Virus record (IMG/VR): IMGVR_UViG_3300037245_000757
Coordinates: 1-32,074 of that record
Origin: a virus
Strand: one strand, 5' to 3'
Length of the DNA stretch: 32,074 bases
A program made the position numbers and the translations under genes. The notes beneath the pieces were generated by a model. It was not told the origin of the DNA. It was given only the letters and a program-made list of their open reading frames with translations, and made no database searches. Shown here one piece after another: positions 8,121-15,720 of this stretch (its first letter is position 1; each line of letters begins with the position of its first letter).

Positions 8121-8720
8121 ATGGTAACAGAAACGAAAGTGAAATGTAAAAAAGAAGGGTGTGGTCACGAATGGTTGAGTCAGGCGATGCTTAAAAACAT
8201 TGAGGCTGGCAATGTCAAGTGCAAAGCAGACGGTTGCGAATGTACCGATCTGGAAGTGGTGGTCGATGAAGTGGCGAAAAGCTGTATTGGTTGTCACAAC
8301 TATGATGCGTGTCATCCCGAGGGCATGGCTGCTGACGCTGATCCTATAGTCATGGCCGCTGATTGCCAAGATTGGAAAGAGGCTGAAAAGGCAGAAGAAA
8401 AGGCAGCTGAAAAGGCAGAAGAAAAGGCACCTGTCCAGAAGCCAACACCACCGCCACCAAAAGGTATTCAGCAGCTTCAAGCCGAAGGCACAGAGCTACG
8501 TAAGAAAGCAGTCGATACCAAGAACAAAAATGCGGCAGCTAATATCAAGGCAGAACTTGAAGCCCTGGCCGATCAGCCGCTTAATGCCGAGGAAAAGGCG
8601 TTTTGTTTGGCTATTGAACCGAAATTGAACGCCGGCAGAAAAGATGAAACACCGTGTCCGGCTGATATGTTGCGATATTCCATGCTTAAAGGTCGAATGG
8701 ACATTGAAGGCGGTGTGTGA
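8121..8720 (+). CDS. zinc-ribbon protein with Glu/Ala/Lys repeat linker, 199 aa
   Basis: Two cysteine sets suggest zinc binding: C9, C14, C34, C39 and C41, then C55, C58, C64 and C82 (pattern SCIGC, DACHPEG, AADCQDW). They are followed by a tandem eight-residue repeat rich in Glu, Ala and Lys (residues 88-103), a proline run PTPPPP and a helical C-terminal domain. CGAGG precedes the ATG. No named family is recognised. It lies in the portal-to-capsid interval, where accessory head proteins are common. Confidence 0.65.
   Translation: MVTETKVKCKKEGCGHEWLSQAMLKNIEAGNVKCKADGCECTDLEVVVDEVAKSCIGCHNYDACHPEGMAADADPIVMAADCQDWKEAEKAEEKAAEKAEEKAPVQKPTPPPPKGIQQLQAEGTELRKKAVDTKNKNAAANIKAELEALADQPLNAEEKAFCLAIEPKLNAGRKDETPCPADMLRYSMLKGRMDIEGGV
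8382..8429 (+). repeat. 24-bp tandem repeat, two copies, inside the zinc-ribbon gene
   Basis: Two perfect 24-base units (8382-8405 and 8406-8429) encode an eight-residue AEKAEEKA-type unit twice. This is a recent in-frame duplication lengthening a charged helical linker. Confidence 0.8.
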
Positions 8721-8959
8721 TGTCGTTAGCAACGAAAAGAGCAGTTTTCCCAGAAGCTTTTAAGCCAAAGAAATTGTCCGAAATAAAGGACAAGGACGAG
8801 AAGCGATGGAAAATCGAGGGTGCTGTATCGACTTTGAAAAGGAAATCTGGTGTCGAGCGAGAAATCGCAGAGATCAAGATGGACAAACCATTGTTCGACG
8901 CAGCACAGGCTATGATAGATCAGGAAATAGCTGATTTAGCAGTAGCCAAGACAACTTAG
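8720..8959 (+). CDS. hypothetical protein, 79 aa, ending in an amber codon
   Basis: The ATG at 8720 overlaps the previous stop (TGATG); a GTG at 8717 would add one residue. It is a charged helical protein containing KRAVFPEAFKPKKLSEIKD and no recognised domain. It ends in TAG, which is used less often than TAA or TGA here. The same frame continues open for 25 codons beyond it with protein-like sequence (ANQDLYRIAREMQE), see findings. It lies directly upstream of the scaffold-like gene. Confidence 0.6.
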   Translation: MSLATKRAVFPEAFKPKKLSEIKDKDEKRWKIEGAVSTLKRKSGVEREIAEIKMDKPLFDAAQAMIDQEIADLAVAKTT

Positions 8960-9131
8960 CTGTACTGGACAGCGGCAAACCAGGACTTGTACCGTATTGC
9001 ACGGGAAATGCAAGAATCTGTTGACTGCGTAGGTTGACAGAGACGTTTTTGGTGGTTTCGGTAAAAATCACCCCCTACTGCGGGAAGCAGGACTTGTACG
9101 GCACTCCAGCCGGAATAAAGGAGTAATACTA
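8960..9131 (+). other. 172-bp intergenic gap with repeat and possible readthrough extension
   Basis: The gap precedes the scaffold-like gene. A 12-bp exact repeat CAGGACTTGTAC occurs at 8981-8992 and 9088-9099, within a longer imperfect repeat. Bases 8960-9034 continue the frame of the previous gene past its TAG. Weak hairpins (TTGCA/TGCAA near 8997; CTGC/GCAG near 9078) are present. No convincing promoter or terminator was found. Confidence 0.4.
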
Positions 9132-9851
9132 ATGGAAACTGAACTAAAAGAGAGCAGCGAACAGGAAACGCAAACCGAAGCGGTTGTCGAAGAAAAGGTC
9201 ACTGAAAAGGTAGAGGAGCCGATGGTTCCGCTACATGAGCATACAGCACTTCGATCAAGGGCACAGACAGCAGAAGTTGACAATGCAAGGTTGAAGGGCC
9301 AGATTGATATTTTGACCGCTCAGCAAACAACCGAAGCACCGGTAAACGTCTCGCCCGTAGATCGTGAAATCGCAAGACAGCGTGAAGAAGATCCCGACTT
9401 GACGGATGATGACATTGTTATCACCGCCAAGACATTCAGGGATCAAGAAGCATGGAAGGTGCAGACAGCAAATCAGGCGTCGGAAGATGCCGCTGCCAGC
9501 GACTTAAAGGTACAACAGGCAATATCCGTCCAGACTGCTTACAAGGTCCACGACGATTACATGGATGTGATAAATCAGGGCGATAAGCTGTTGACAGAGG
9601 GACAGCTCCTTGATTGTCGAAATGCTGGTGCTGACTTCGGCGAAAAGTCTTACCAAATGTGCAAAAGTGCTATCGAAAAAGCGAATCTTAAAGCTGCTCC
9701 TGAATCGAGCGAGCAGACAGATGACGAAAAAGTTGCAGCAGACGCCGCGGCAAAGGTGAAGGCCGATGCAGAAGCGGAAAAGGCTGTGCCGTCGCAGGAA
9801 AGTATTTTAAGTAATATTAGCCTGCAAACGACAAGAGTCCAGAATCTGTAA
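9132..9851 (+). CDS. candidate capsid scaffolding protein, 239 aa
   Basis: Its position directly upstream of the major capsid gene and its composition fit a scaffold. It is highly acidic, Gln/Glu/Ala-rich, almost entirely predicted helix, with no cysteine-rich or catalytic motif. The N-terminus (ESSEQETQTE) is disordered and there is a helical core around residues 40-190. AAAGGAG lies upstream of the ATG with good spacing. Scaffolds share little sequence between phages, so the assignment rests on context and composition. Confidence 0.65.
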   Translation: METELKESSEQETQTEAVVEEKVTEKVEEPMVPLHEHTALRSRAQTAEVDNARLKGQIDILTAQQTTEAPVNVSPVDREIARQREEDPDLTDDDIVITAKTFRDQEAWKVQTANQASEDAAASDLKVQQAISVQTAYKVHDDYMDVINQGDKLLTEGQLLDCRNAGADFGEKSYQMCKSAIEKANLKAAPESSEQTDDEKVAADAAAKVKADAEAEKAVPSQESILSNISLQTTRVQNL

Positions 9852-9856
9852 AACTC

Positions 9857-9875
9857 GCTCCTGAAAAAAAGGAGC
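9857..9875 (+). promoter_or_regulatory. hairpin covering the capsid gene ribosome binding site
   Basis: GCTCC at 9857-9861 can pair with GGAGC at 9871-9875 across a nine-base A-rich loop. The second arm is the Shine-Dalgarno for the major capsid start at 9881. With five pairs it is marginally stable and could tune rather than block translation. Confidence 0.35.
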
Positions 9876-9880
9876 TTAAA

Positions 9881-11224
9881 ATGTTTAATTTTATTATGGA
9901 CTTTACCAAGCAGGGCATGAAAGACCGTGCTATGGCAAAGCAGGCAATGGCTGTTGACTATTTGGGGCTACCAACCCCACTTAGACAGTTCTTTGTCGCC
10001 ACCAGCTATGAGTTTGGTGATCCCCGAGCACAGACCGCGTGGTCTGATGCAGTTTACGCCTTTGGCCTTGAGAATATGTTCTTTACACCCTTCATAGGTG
10101 CCAAGAATGACAAAAACGCTCTCATCGTCACAGACAATGAACTGAAAGACCGTCCCGGCGGAACTATCATCTTTGAAGCCCACGTAAAACTGTCCGGTGG
10201 CGGACAAGGCGATGACGGCAACACAACCGGTAAAGAAGCTCAGATCAAACGCAGGAATATGTCTATGACCTTACATCAAAGGTCACAGTCTACCGTTTCT
10301 GCGGGTGCTATGAGTGAACAGTTGACGCGGTCGAATTTCCGTGCTGACAGCCGGAACGATCTTGGCGAATGGCTTTCCGAGGCTATGGAAGATGATCTCA
10401 ATACGTGTGCTAATGGCACGTATAACGAGAACTCCGGCGGATCGGCAATTCAGACTGTCAACGAGTCCTATCCTACTTCTGACCGCATTTATTACGGCGG
10501 ACAGGCTGCGGACGGTACTCTCGGCAACAGTGGTACAAGTCTATTGAGCGATGCACTTCTGACGGCTGGTACTCAGGCAAGCAACCTGATGGGTACTGTG
10601 CTCATGGAAGCTATCAAACGCCGGATGACCGCAGCGATACCGCGTTTCCGTCCAGTGGCACTCCATGACTTGACAAAGGCGAATCCTGACGATGCAAGGT
10701 CCGGAAAGAATCTCGGCCCTGTCCTGGCGAAAGTGTTTATCGTCCTGATGAGTCCATTGCAGATCAAGTCCATAAGAGCCGAAACAGGCGAATTGGGCTG
10801 GAAGGCAATGCAGCGAGACGCCAACGTCCGCGGTAATCTGAACCCGATTTTCTCCGGTGCTTCATTCTATCACGACGGAATGTTGGTATTTGAGTATGAC
10901 CGCACAGCTATAAGGACCGGAGCCGGTGGTACAACCCTGGCCGAAGGTTTTCTGCTTAACGCAGGGCGGACGGCCACAACCGACGCTTGTGCTTCCGGCA
11001 GGACTGTTGCCAGATCCTTATTTATGGGTGCTCAGGCTATGGCGTTTGGATGGGCGAAGAAACCATCGTGGTCCGAAGACATGGTTGATAATGATATTCC
11101 TAAGATCAAAATCAACCAGATATACGGAACCAAAAAATCAATCTTTAACGCTCATGGAACGGAAACTCCTGGAAGCGACGAGGCTATATTCACCGTCGAT
11201 ACAGAAGTAATCGTTGACGCATAA
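9881..11224 (+). CDS. major capsid protein, N4-gp56 / DUF4043-like
   Basis: This is the shell-forming HK97-fold protein. The pattern is that of the N4-gp56/DUF4043 group: TAWSDAVYAFGLENMFFTPF near residues 48-67, then PGGTIIFEAHVKLSGGGQGDDG near 92-113, and an RRNMSMTLHQRSQSTVSAGAM segment after it. EWLSEAMEDDL lies near 165 and a large C-terminal domain follows. The length of 447 aa is usual. AAGGAGC precedes the ATG; an internal ATG at 9896 is less well placed. Most copies are needed from this gene, and its ribosome binding site can form a small hairpin. Confidence 0.85.
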   Translation: MFNFIMDFTKQGMKDRAMAKQAMAVDYLGLPTPLRQFFVATSYEFGDPRAQTAWSDAVYAFGLENMFFTPFIGAKNDKNALIVTDNELKDRPGGTIIFEAHVKLSGGGQGDDGNTTGKEAQIKRRNMSMTLHQRSQSTVSAGAMSEQLTRSNFRADSRNDLGEWLSEAMEDDLNTCANGTYNENSGGSAIQTVNESYPTSDRIYYGGQAADGTLGNSGTSLLSDALLTAGTQASNLMGTVLMEAIKRRMTAAIPRFRPVALHDLTKANPDDARSGKNLGPVLAKVFIVLMSPLQIKSIRAETGELGWKAMQRDANVRGNLNPIFSGASFYHDGMLVFEYDRTAIRTGAGGTTLAEGFLLNAGRTATTDACASGRTVARSLFMGAQAMAFGWAKKPSWSEDMVDNDIPKIKINQIYGTKKSIFNAHGTETPGSDEAIFTVDTEVIVDA

Positions 11225-11244
11225 ACAGAAAGGAACGTGTTCTA

Positions 11245-13122
11245 ATGAAGAAGTTTACTATTATTTTAATGCTTGCCTTACTGTTTGGCACAGTACAGGC
11301 GGGAAATCGTTTCGGTGATGTGTACCACGAGATACAGATTGTCGATGAAAATGGCGAGAAGGTAGACGATATTACAAATCTGTTTATCTATCTTGCCGGA
11401 ACTACAACCGACGCTACGATCTATATGGACGAAGCCAGGCAGAATACTATAACTATACCGATGACGGAAGCTTCCACGAACACAACCCTTACAGATGGGA
11501 AGGTGTTCTGGTGGGGTCCTGATAAGTATGATTTTAGTATGACGAACGGCGATGGAGTTGGTCCCCGGACAAACTCTGGACATAGGGATCGAGCGTCTAA
11601 CGAAGGCGAAATACAGTTTCCATCGTATTTACAGTCGATAAGCTCCACGAATTATACGGACGCACAGACTATTACGATGGGAACGGGTGCCGACTGGGTT
11701 TTTCAGGCTGGCAATGTAGCTAATCGACTTTCGTTTACACCGGCTGCTGATGATTCTACGTTTAACATTGGTGTATCAGGGACGGGTCTAAACTCTAATT
11801 TCAATGTCTTTAACGGCACTGCTTTGGGGTTTAAGTTGAGTTCGGCAGGTGCTACACACTCGCTGACCTATGACGGTGGAATAGTGAACTTGAACCCAAG
11901 TTCGAATTTCGCTACCAATATCTGTACCGGTACATCAACAGGTGCTACTACTATCGGTAATTCGGCTGGTGGTGCAATTGCACTCGATACTGATACCAGT
12001 ATTACGGTTAATGCTGATGATTCGTATGCGTTGACGGTATCTGCTGGTGCGGTGACTATAGCTGCTGCCGGAGCATCGGCGGGCGATGTAACGCTGACAG
12101 CTGCTGATATAATGTCATTTATATCGACTGACACAAAGCTGTTTAACGGTGCTGCTGCTGAGACATGGATTGTCGAAGGTACTGCTGACGATCACGAAGC
12201 AACTATCGTGTTTACTGACCCTACCGCTGACGTAACTTGGACATTTCCAACCGCGGCGGCTGACACGTTTGCTGTAATGGCTTCGACGCTTGCGACAAAC
12301 GCACCTGAGATCGTTAATTCGGTATCTGGTGGAACTAATCAGCTTATCTATGAAGGTACAGCAGATGCAAGCGAGTGTATTTTGACCGCTGCCGATGCAA
12401 CCGCGGACGTGATTTACACGTTACCAGATGCAGCCGCAGCCACTTATGGCATAATGCCGTCGTCTTTGGCTACGAACGCTGTTGATATTGCGAACTCGGT
12501 AACAGGTGGAACAAGCCAGCTTGTCTTTGAAGGTGCGACCGCTGATACCGAGGAATCGATAATTCAGGCTACCGATCCAACGGCTGATATAATCTGGATT
12601 CTTCCGGATGGAGCGGCTGATTCGTTTGCGTTTGTTGGTTCAACTTTAACGACCAATATTGCAGAGGCAGCTAATTCGTTCTGGGGTGGTACTAACCAGA
12701 TCATCATGGAAGGTGCGACTGCCGATGCGTTCGAGACGATCATAACTCCGAACGACGCGACCGCAGATGCTACGATAGAACTTCCAGACGATTCAGGCGA
12801 TATAGTCTACGCTCCATCGGGCGTAGTTGATTATGCTGCTGGTGCGGGTGCGTTGCCGATCACGCATACGATAATCACTTACGAGAGTACAGGCGGAGCT
12901 GAGGCATTGACGTTGGCAGACGGTCAACCTGGCCAGATATTATCAGTCAACCATGACACCGATGGCGGTAACGGCGTAATCACGCCAGCAACCGCGTTAG
13001 GTTATACGTCTATTGATTTGGCTGATGATGGCGATATGGTTACGTTTCAGTTTGTAGATACACAAGGATGGATAATTATTGGTACGGCTGGTAACGCAGC
13101 TCCACCTGTAGTTACTCCTTAA
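11245..13122 (+). CDS. capsid-adjacent repetitive fibre or decoration protein with signal peptide, 625 aa
   Basis: The N-terminus looks like a classic Sec signal: MKK, a hydrophobic core (residues 4-16) and a VQA cleavage site after residue 19. It is followed by a beta-rich domain (20-130), a Gly/Thr/Ala/Asp-rich beta region, about 3.6 repeats of 59-60 residues (311 onward), and a C-terminal domain from about 527. The C-terminal domain contains AEALTLADGQPGQILSV and WIIIGTAGNAAPP, a module I associate with phage head fibres. Position right after the capsid gene supports a head-fibre or decoration role. Composition is strongly Asp/Thr/Ala-rich with few Lys, as in secreted adhesins. A signal peptide on a cytoplasmically assembled virion protein is unexpected. 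Confidence 0.65.
   Translation: MKKFTIILMLALLFGTVQAGNRFGDVYHEIQIVDENGEKVDDITNLFIYLAGTTTDATIYMDEARQNTITIPMTEASTNTTLTDGKVFWWGPDKYDFSMTNGDGVGPRTNSGHRDRASNEGEIQFPSYLQSISSTNYTDAQTITMGTGADWVFQAGNVANRLSFTPAADDSTFNIGVSGTGLNSNFNVFNGTALGFKLSSAGATHSLTYDGGIVNLNPSSNFATNICTGTSTGATTIGNSAGGAIALDTDTSITVNADDSYALTVSAGAVTIAAAGASAGDVTLTAADIMSFISTDTKLFNGAAAETWIVEGTADDHEATIVFTDPTADVTWTFPTAAADTFAVMASTLATNAPEIVNSVSGGTNQLIYEGTADASECILTAADATADVIYTLPDAAAATYGIMPSSLATNAVDIANSVTGGTSQLVFEGATADTEESIIQATDPTADIIWILPDGAADSFAFVGSTLTTNIAEAANSFWGGTNQIIMEGATADAFETIITPNDATADATIELPDDSGDIVYAPSGVVDYAAGAGALPITHTIITYESTGGAEALTLADGQPGQILSVNHDTDGGNGVITPATALGYTSIDLADDGDMVTFQFVDTQGWIIIGTAGNAAPPVVTP
12175..12822 (+). repeat. tandem ~177-bp coding repeats (59-60 aa units)
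   Basis: Units begin at 12175, 12352, 12529 and 12709, each opening with EG(A)TAD. They share a DPTAD or DATAD core, a hydrophobic strand, a proline and a GGT(N/S)Q end. The last copy is partial. The units have diverged at DNA level, indicating an old expansion rather than recent slippage. Confidence 0.8.
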
Positions 13123-13134
13123 ATTTATTCTGGA

Positions 13135-13187
13135 CTGAGGCCCGATCTTTTGTTCTCCAACTGAAGATCGGCCTCAGATCCTTTTTT
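13135..13187 (+). terminator. strong rho-independent terminator inside the virion module
   Basis: A stem of about 14 pairs with one bulged C (CTGAGGC at 13135 pairing with GCCTCAG at 13171-13177, then CGATCTT with AAGATCG) is followed shortly by TTTTTT at 13182-13187. It directly follows the fibre gene, so the head genes are probably transcribed more than the tail genes downstream. Confidence 0.85.
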
Positions 13188-13198
13188 CGAGGTGAAGC

Positions 13199-13798
13199 AT
13201 GGCTTTCATAAACAAAGACGACATAATCGAGGACGTCAACGAGAACCTTGGTTTAAACGCTTCCGACACAGACCTTGACCGCCAGATTAACAAGGTTTTG
13301 AGTGATCTGAGCAAAAAAGGGTTGTTGATCGATACCGATGATACGCAAACGCTTGACGATGGCGATACGACGCTCAACTGGCCTACCGGCTACAGGTCAA
13401 CGTTTAATATAACTCTGACCGACGCAGGCGGCACAGAAAGAGAACCACTTATTAAATTGCCAGGAGGCATTAAAGAGTATCGCCAGAAAATCGCACACGG
13501 TTCGACGGCAGGGATTCCACGATGGTTCGCCGAGTTCGAGGGTAAGTTCTATCTCTGGGGTACTGCTGGCGAGGCTTATACAACCCTTATAGAATTCAGA
13601 AAGAACCATCCAAAGGATCCGAACAATATCGAATTTGACACAGACTTTGAAAATGTGATGTTTGCCGGCGTTACCTACTGGAAGGCGGCAGCACTCACGA
13701 GATCGAACGCAGTCGCAATATGGAAACCGATATACGACCAAGAAATGAAAAAGGTAGTATTAGACAGAAGGAATCAGCCATCATTAATGAGAGGATAA
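13199..13798 (+). CDS. candidate head-to-tail adaptor (P22 gp4-like position), 199 aa
   Basis: The pattern fits podovirus connector or adaptor proteins. An N-terminal helical pair has a DLDRQINKVLSDLSKKGLL region (residues 24-42), a NWPTGYR turn follows, and the middle carries GIPRWFAEFEGKFYLWG with AYTTLIEFRKN after it. That is the usual 'P-x-Y/F, then beta strands' arrangement of head-completion proteins that dock under the portal. CGAGGTGA precedes the start. It comes right after a terminator, the first gene of the tail block. Confidence 0.6.
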   Translation: MAFINKDDIIEDVNENLGLNASDTDLDRQINKVLSDLSKKGLLIDTDDTQTLDDGDTTLNWPTGYRSTFNITLTDAGGTEREPLIKLPGGIKEYRQKIAHGSTAGIPRWFAEFEGKFYLWGTAGEAYTTLIEFRKNHPKDPNNIEFDTDFENVMFAGVTYWKAAALTRSNAVAIWKPIYDQEMKKVVLDRRNQPSLMRG

Positions 13799-13802
13799 AA
13801 AA

Positions 13803-14036
13803 ATGAACAAGCACCCTTTAAAATCAAAAACAATGTGCGGAATTTTTACCGTTATAATAATCGCCCTGATGAATATAATGGGCGTAGGCGAAGCTGAGAT
13901 CGGCAACACTTACGACACTATTACTAATTCCACAGGCCAGAAAACGGAATCAGCAAAGGACATCGGCCTCGTCGTCGGTGGTGCGTTCGCTGCTTATGGC
14001 CGTTACAAAGTGAAAGGCGGAAAAGATGAAGAATAG
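13803..14036 (+). CDS. small membrane protein, holin-like, 77 aa
   Basis: A basic N-terminus leads to a hydrophobic helix at about residues 12-29. A polar loop, a second weakly hydrophobic glycine-rich helix (DIGLVVGGAFAAYGRY, 53-68) and a charged C-terminal tail (KGGKDEE) follow. Two helices with a charged tail resemble class II holins, but a minor tail membrane protein is also possible. GAGAGGA precedes the ATG. It overlaps the next gene by 11 bases. Confidence 0.5.
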   Translation: MNKHPLKSKTMCGIFTVIIIALMNIMGVGEAEIGNTYDTITNSTGQKTESAKDIGLVVGGAFAAYGRYKVKGGKDEE

Positions 14037-15720
14037 AAAAACTTTAAATTGGAAAATAACTGCGATGGTATCTGTCTTTGTGATGGTACTTTTAATCGCC
14101 TCTTATGGTTACGCAGTCGTCTACACAAACCTGATCGATACCAGCAAGCCAGCAGGTACGGACGATCCCCGCGAAGCTGATGACAACATGCGTCGGATTC
14201 AGGCTGGATTTCAGGAGATACTTGACAAAACCCACGACTTTGAATTGACCGGAACTATCATAACAGGAACAGGCTACCATAAAACCCCGTATGACGTAAG
14301 GATTGAGGAGGGCGTTGACCCAACAGGAGTAACAGACTCCTACGCGGCCATACAAGCGGCTCTTGACTCAGGAGCAAGTAAGGTGATTATGCCACATGGC
14401 GATTACAAAGTATCACAGCCAGTAAGAGTCGACGCGAGCGTTCAGTTGGTTGGAGAAAGTTCATCCTCGAATAGCGGAACGATTATATTCCCTGATTTAT
14501 CAGTTGATTGGGCGGTTGCGTTTCCAGACAGGGGAGTAATAGAAACCAGAAACTTTGATTGGCCTACGGGGTATCCTGGCGGGTCGGTTAAACCCGATTT
14601 CTGGCATTGGGGTAGTATTGAAAATTTACAGGTCAAATGCAATAAAGACCCCCTCTTTGCTACATTCCCAGCAAGGGTTCCTGATTACGGTATAGTAATC
14701 TGGGCCGCTGGAGAGCAATCGCTTCTGAGAAGAACGCAAGTGACAAACGCAACAAAGGCTAATTATCTACTTGGCGGATTCATGGCCGTATTGCAGGTAG
14801 AAGATTGCGGCGGGTCTAATTCAGGTAGCGGTTATGGCGTAACAATGACAAACCACCCGAACATTAATTTTGCACCCGGAGTGTCCAGCAGAGATGGAGG
14901 CAGGGGTAACGGCGGTTCAATTCGGTTTATAGGTTTCTCAGGTGACGGTAATCCACTTGGCCTATTGCATGCAGACGGTACTCAGATAGTAGATTGCATT
15001 GGATTAAAAAGCGAAAGTCAAGAGCCTGCAATAACCATTGGAGGAAGCAGTGCAGCTAATGCCAGGCAAAGATGGAGCATTACAGGTTATCGACATGAGG
15101 CTGGTGCGTCAGTTGGTGATTTTCTTCGGATTGATGACACTGCTAAACCTCAAGTATTTATCGGTCCCGGCCAATGCGCCAACTCCGTTAATCTTTTGAA
15201 CGACACAGTAAGTAGCGTTGTAATTCCAAAACAAGCCGAGGGATTTATATTGTTCTACGACAGAGATCAAGACTACCAAGTACGGTCGCGGTTCGGGACT
15301 TTCCCGGGAAGTGCAAAATTCCAAAGTAATGTCGATGGTGACGGTGCTCAAATAGAGGTAGCGTGGGGCGGTGACGGTTCTCCAGACACAACCAGCAGAC
15401 GGACTACTTTAGATGTTAGGAACGCTGTACCGGCAATAAGAAGGTACACCGGACTTGCTGCATCCAAGAGAATTATTTGGAGTGTTGATTTTGCGTCTAC
15501 CGGTGACAACTATATGTTATATGCTTACAACGGAACTGATACGGAAGCTATCGTTAATATGGACAGCAACGGAGATACTGCGTCTGTCTCTATCGGCCTT
15601 GACCCTGCACAAAAAGTCGGCTTCTACGGTACAACTCCTGTAATACAGCAGTCAGTGACAGACCTCAATACGTTACTAATAGCACTTGACGCTTTAGGAA
15701 TAATAGTGGACGGAAGATAA
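14026..15720 (+). CDS. tailspike / receptor-binding protein with pectate-lyase-like beta-helix and signal anchor, 564 aa
   Basis: The domain order is clear. Residues 1-30 are a positively charged hydrophobic segment with possible YGYA cleavage. Residues 31-75 are a common phage fibre module (NLIDTSKPAGTDDP, then ADDNMRRIQAGFQEIL). Next comes a right-handed beta-helix typical of Pectate_lyase_3, starting at GVDPTGVTDSYAAIQAALDS (about 92-111) and running to about 400. A C-terminal module with GFYGTTPVIQQ ends the protein. Such spikes bind or degrade surface polysaccharide. No catalytic residues can be assigned by eye. The hydrophobic N-terminus is unusual for a tail protein. Confidence 0.75.
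   Translation: MKNRKTLNWKITAMVSVFVMVLLIASYGYAVVYTNLIDTSKPAGTDDPREADDNMRRIQAGFQEILDKTHDFELTGTIITGTGYHKTPYDVRIEEGVDPTGVTDSYAAIQAALDSGASKVIMPHGDYKVSQPVRVDASVQLVGESSSSNSGTIIFPDLSVDWAVAFPDRGVIETRNFDWPTGYPGGSVKPDFWHWGSIENLQVKCNKDPLFATFPARVPDYGIVIWAAGEQSLLRRTQVTNATKANYLLGGFMAVLQVEDCGGSNSGSGYGVTMTNHPNINFAPGVSSRDGGRGNGGSIRFIGFSGDGNPLGLLHADGTQIVDCIGLKSESQEPAITIGGSSAANARQRWSITGYRHEAGASVGDFLRIDDTAKPQVFIGPGQCANSVNLLNDTVSSVVIPKQAEGFILFYDRDQDYQVRSRFGTFPGSAKFQSNVDGDGAQIEVAWGGDGSPDTTSRRTTLDVRNAVPAIRRYTGLAASKRIIWSVDFASTGDNYMLYAYNGTDTEAIVNMDSNGDTASVSIGLDPAQKVGFYGTTPVIQQSVTDLNTLLIALDALGIIVDGR

Noticed and set aside
9034-9064. Promoter suggested by TTGACA in the gap before the scaffold-like gene
   Set aside because: No acceptable -10 hexamer lies 16-19 bases downstream.
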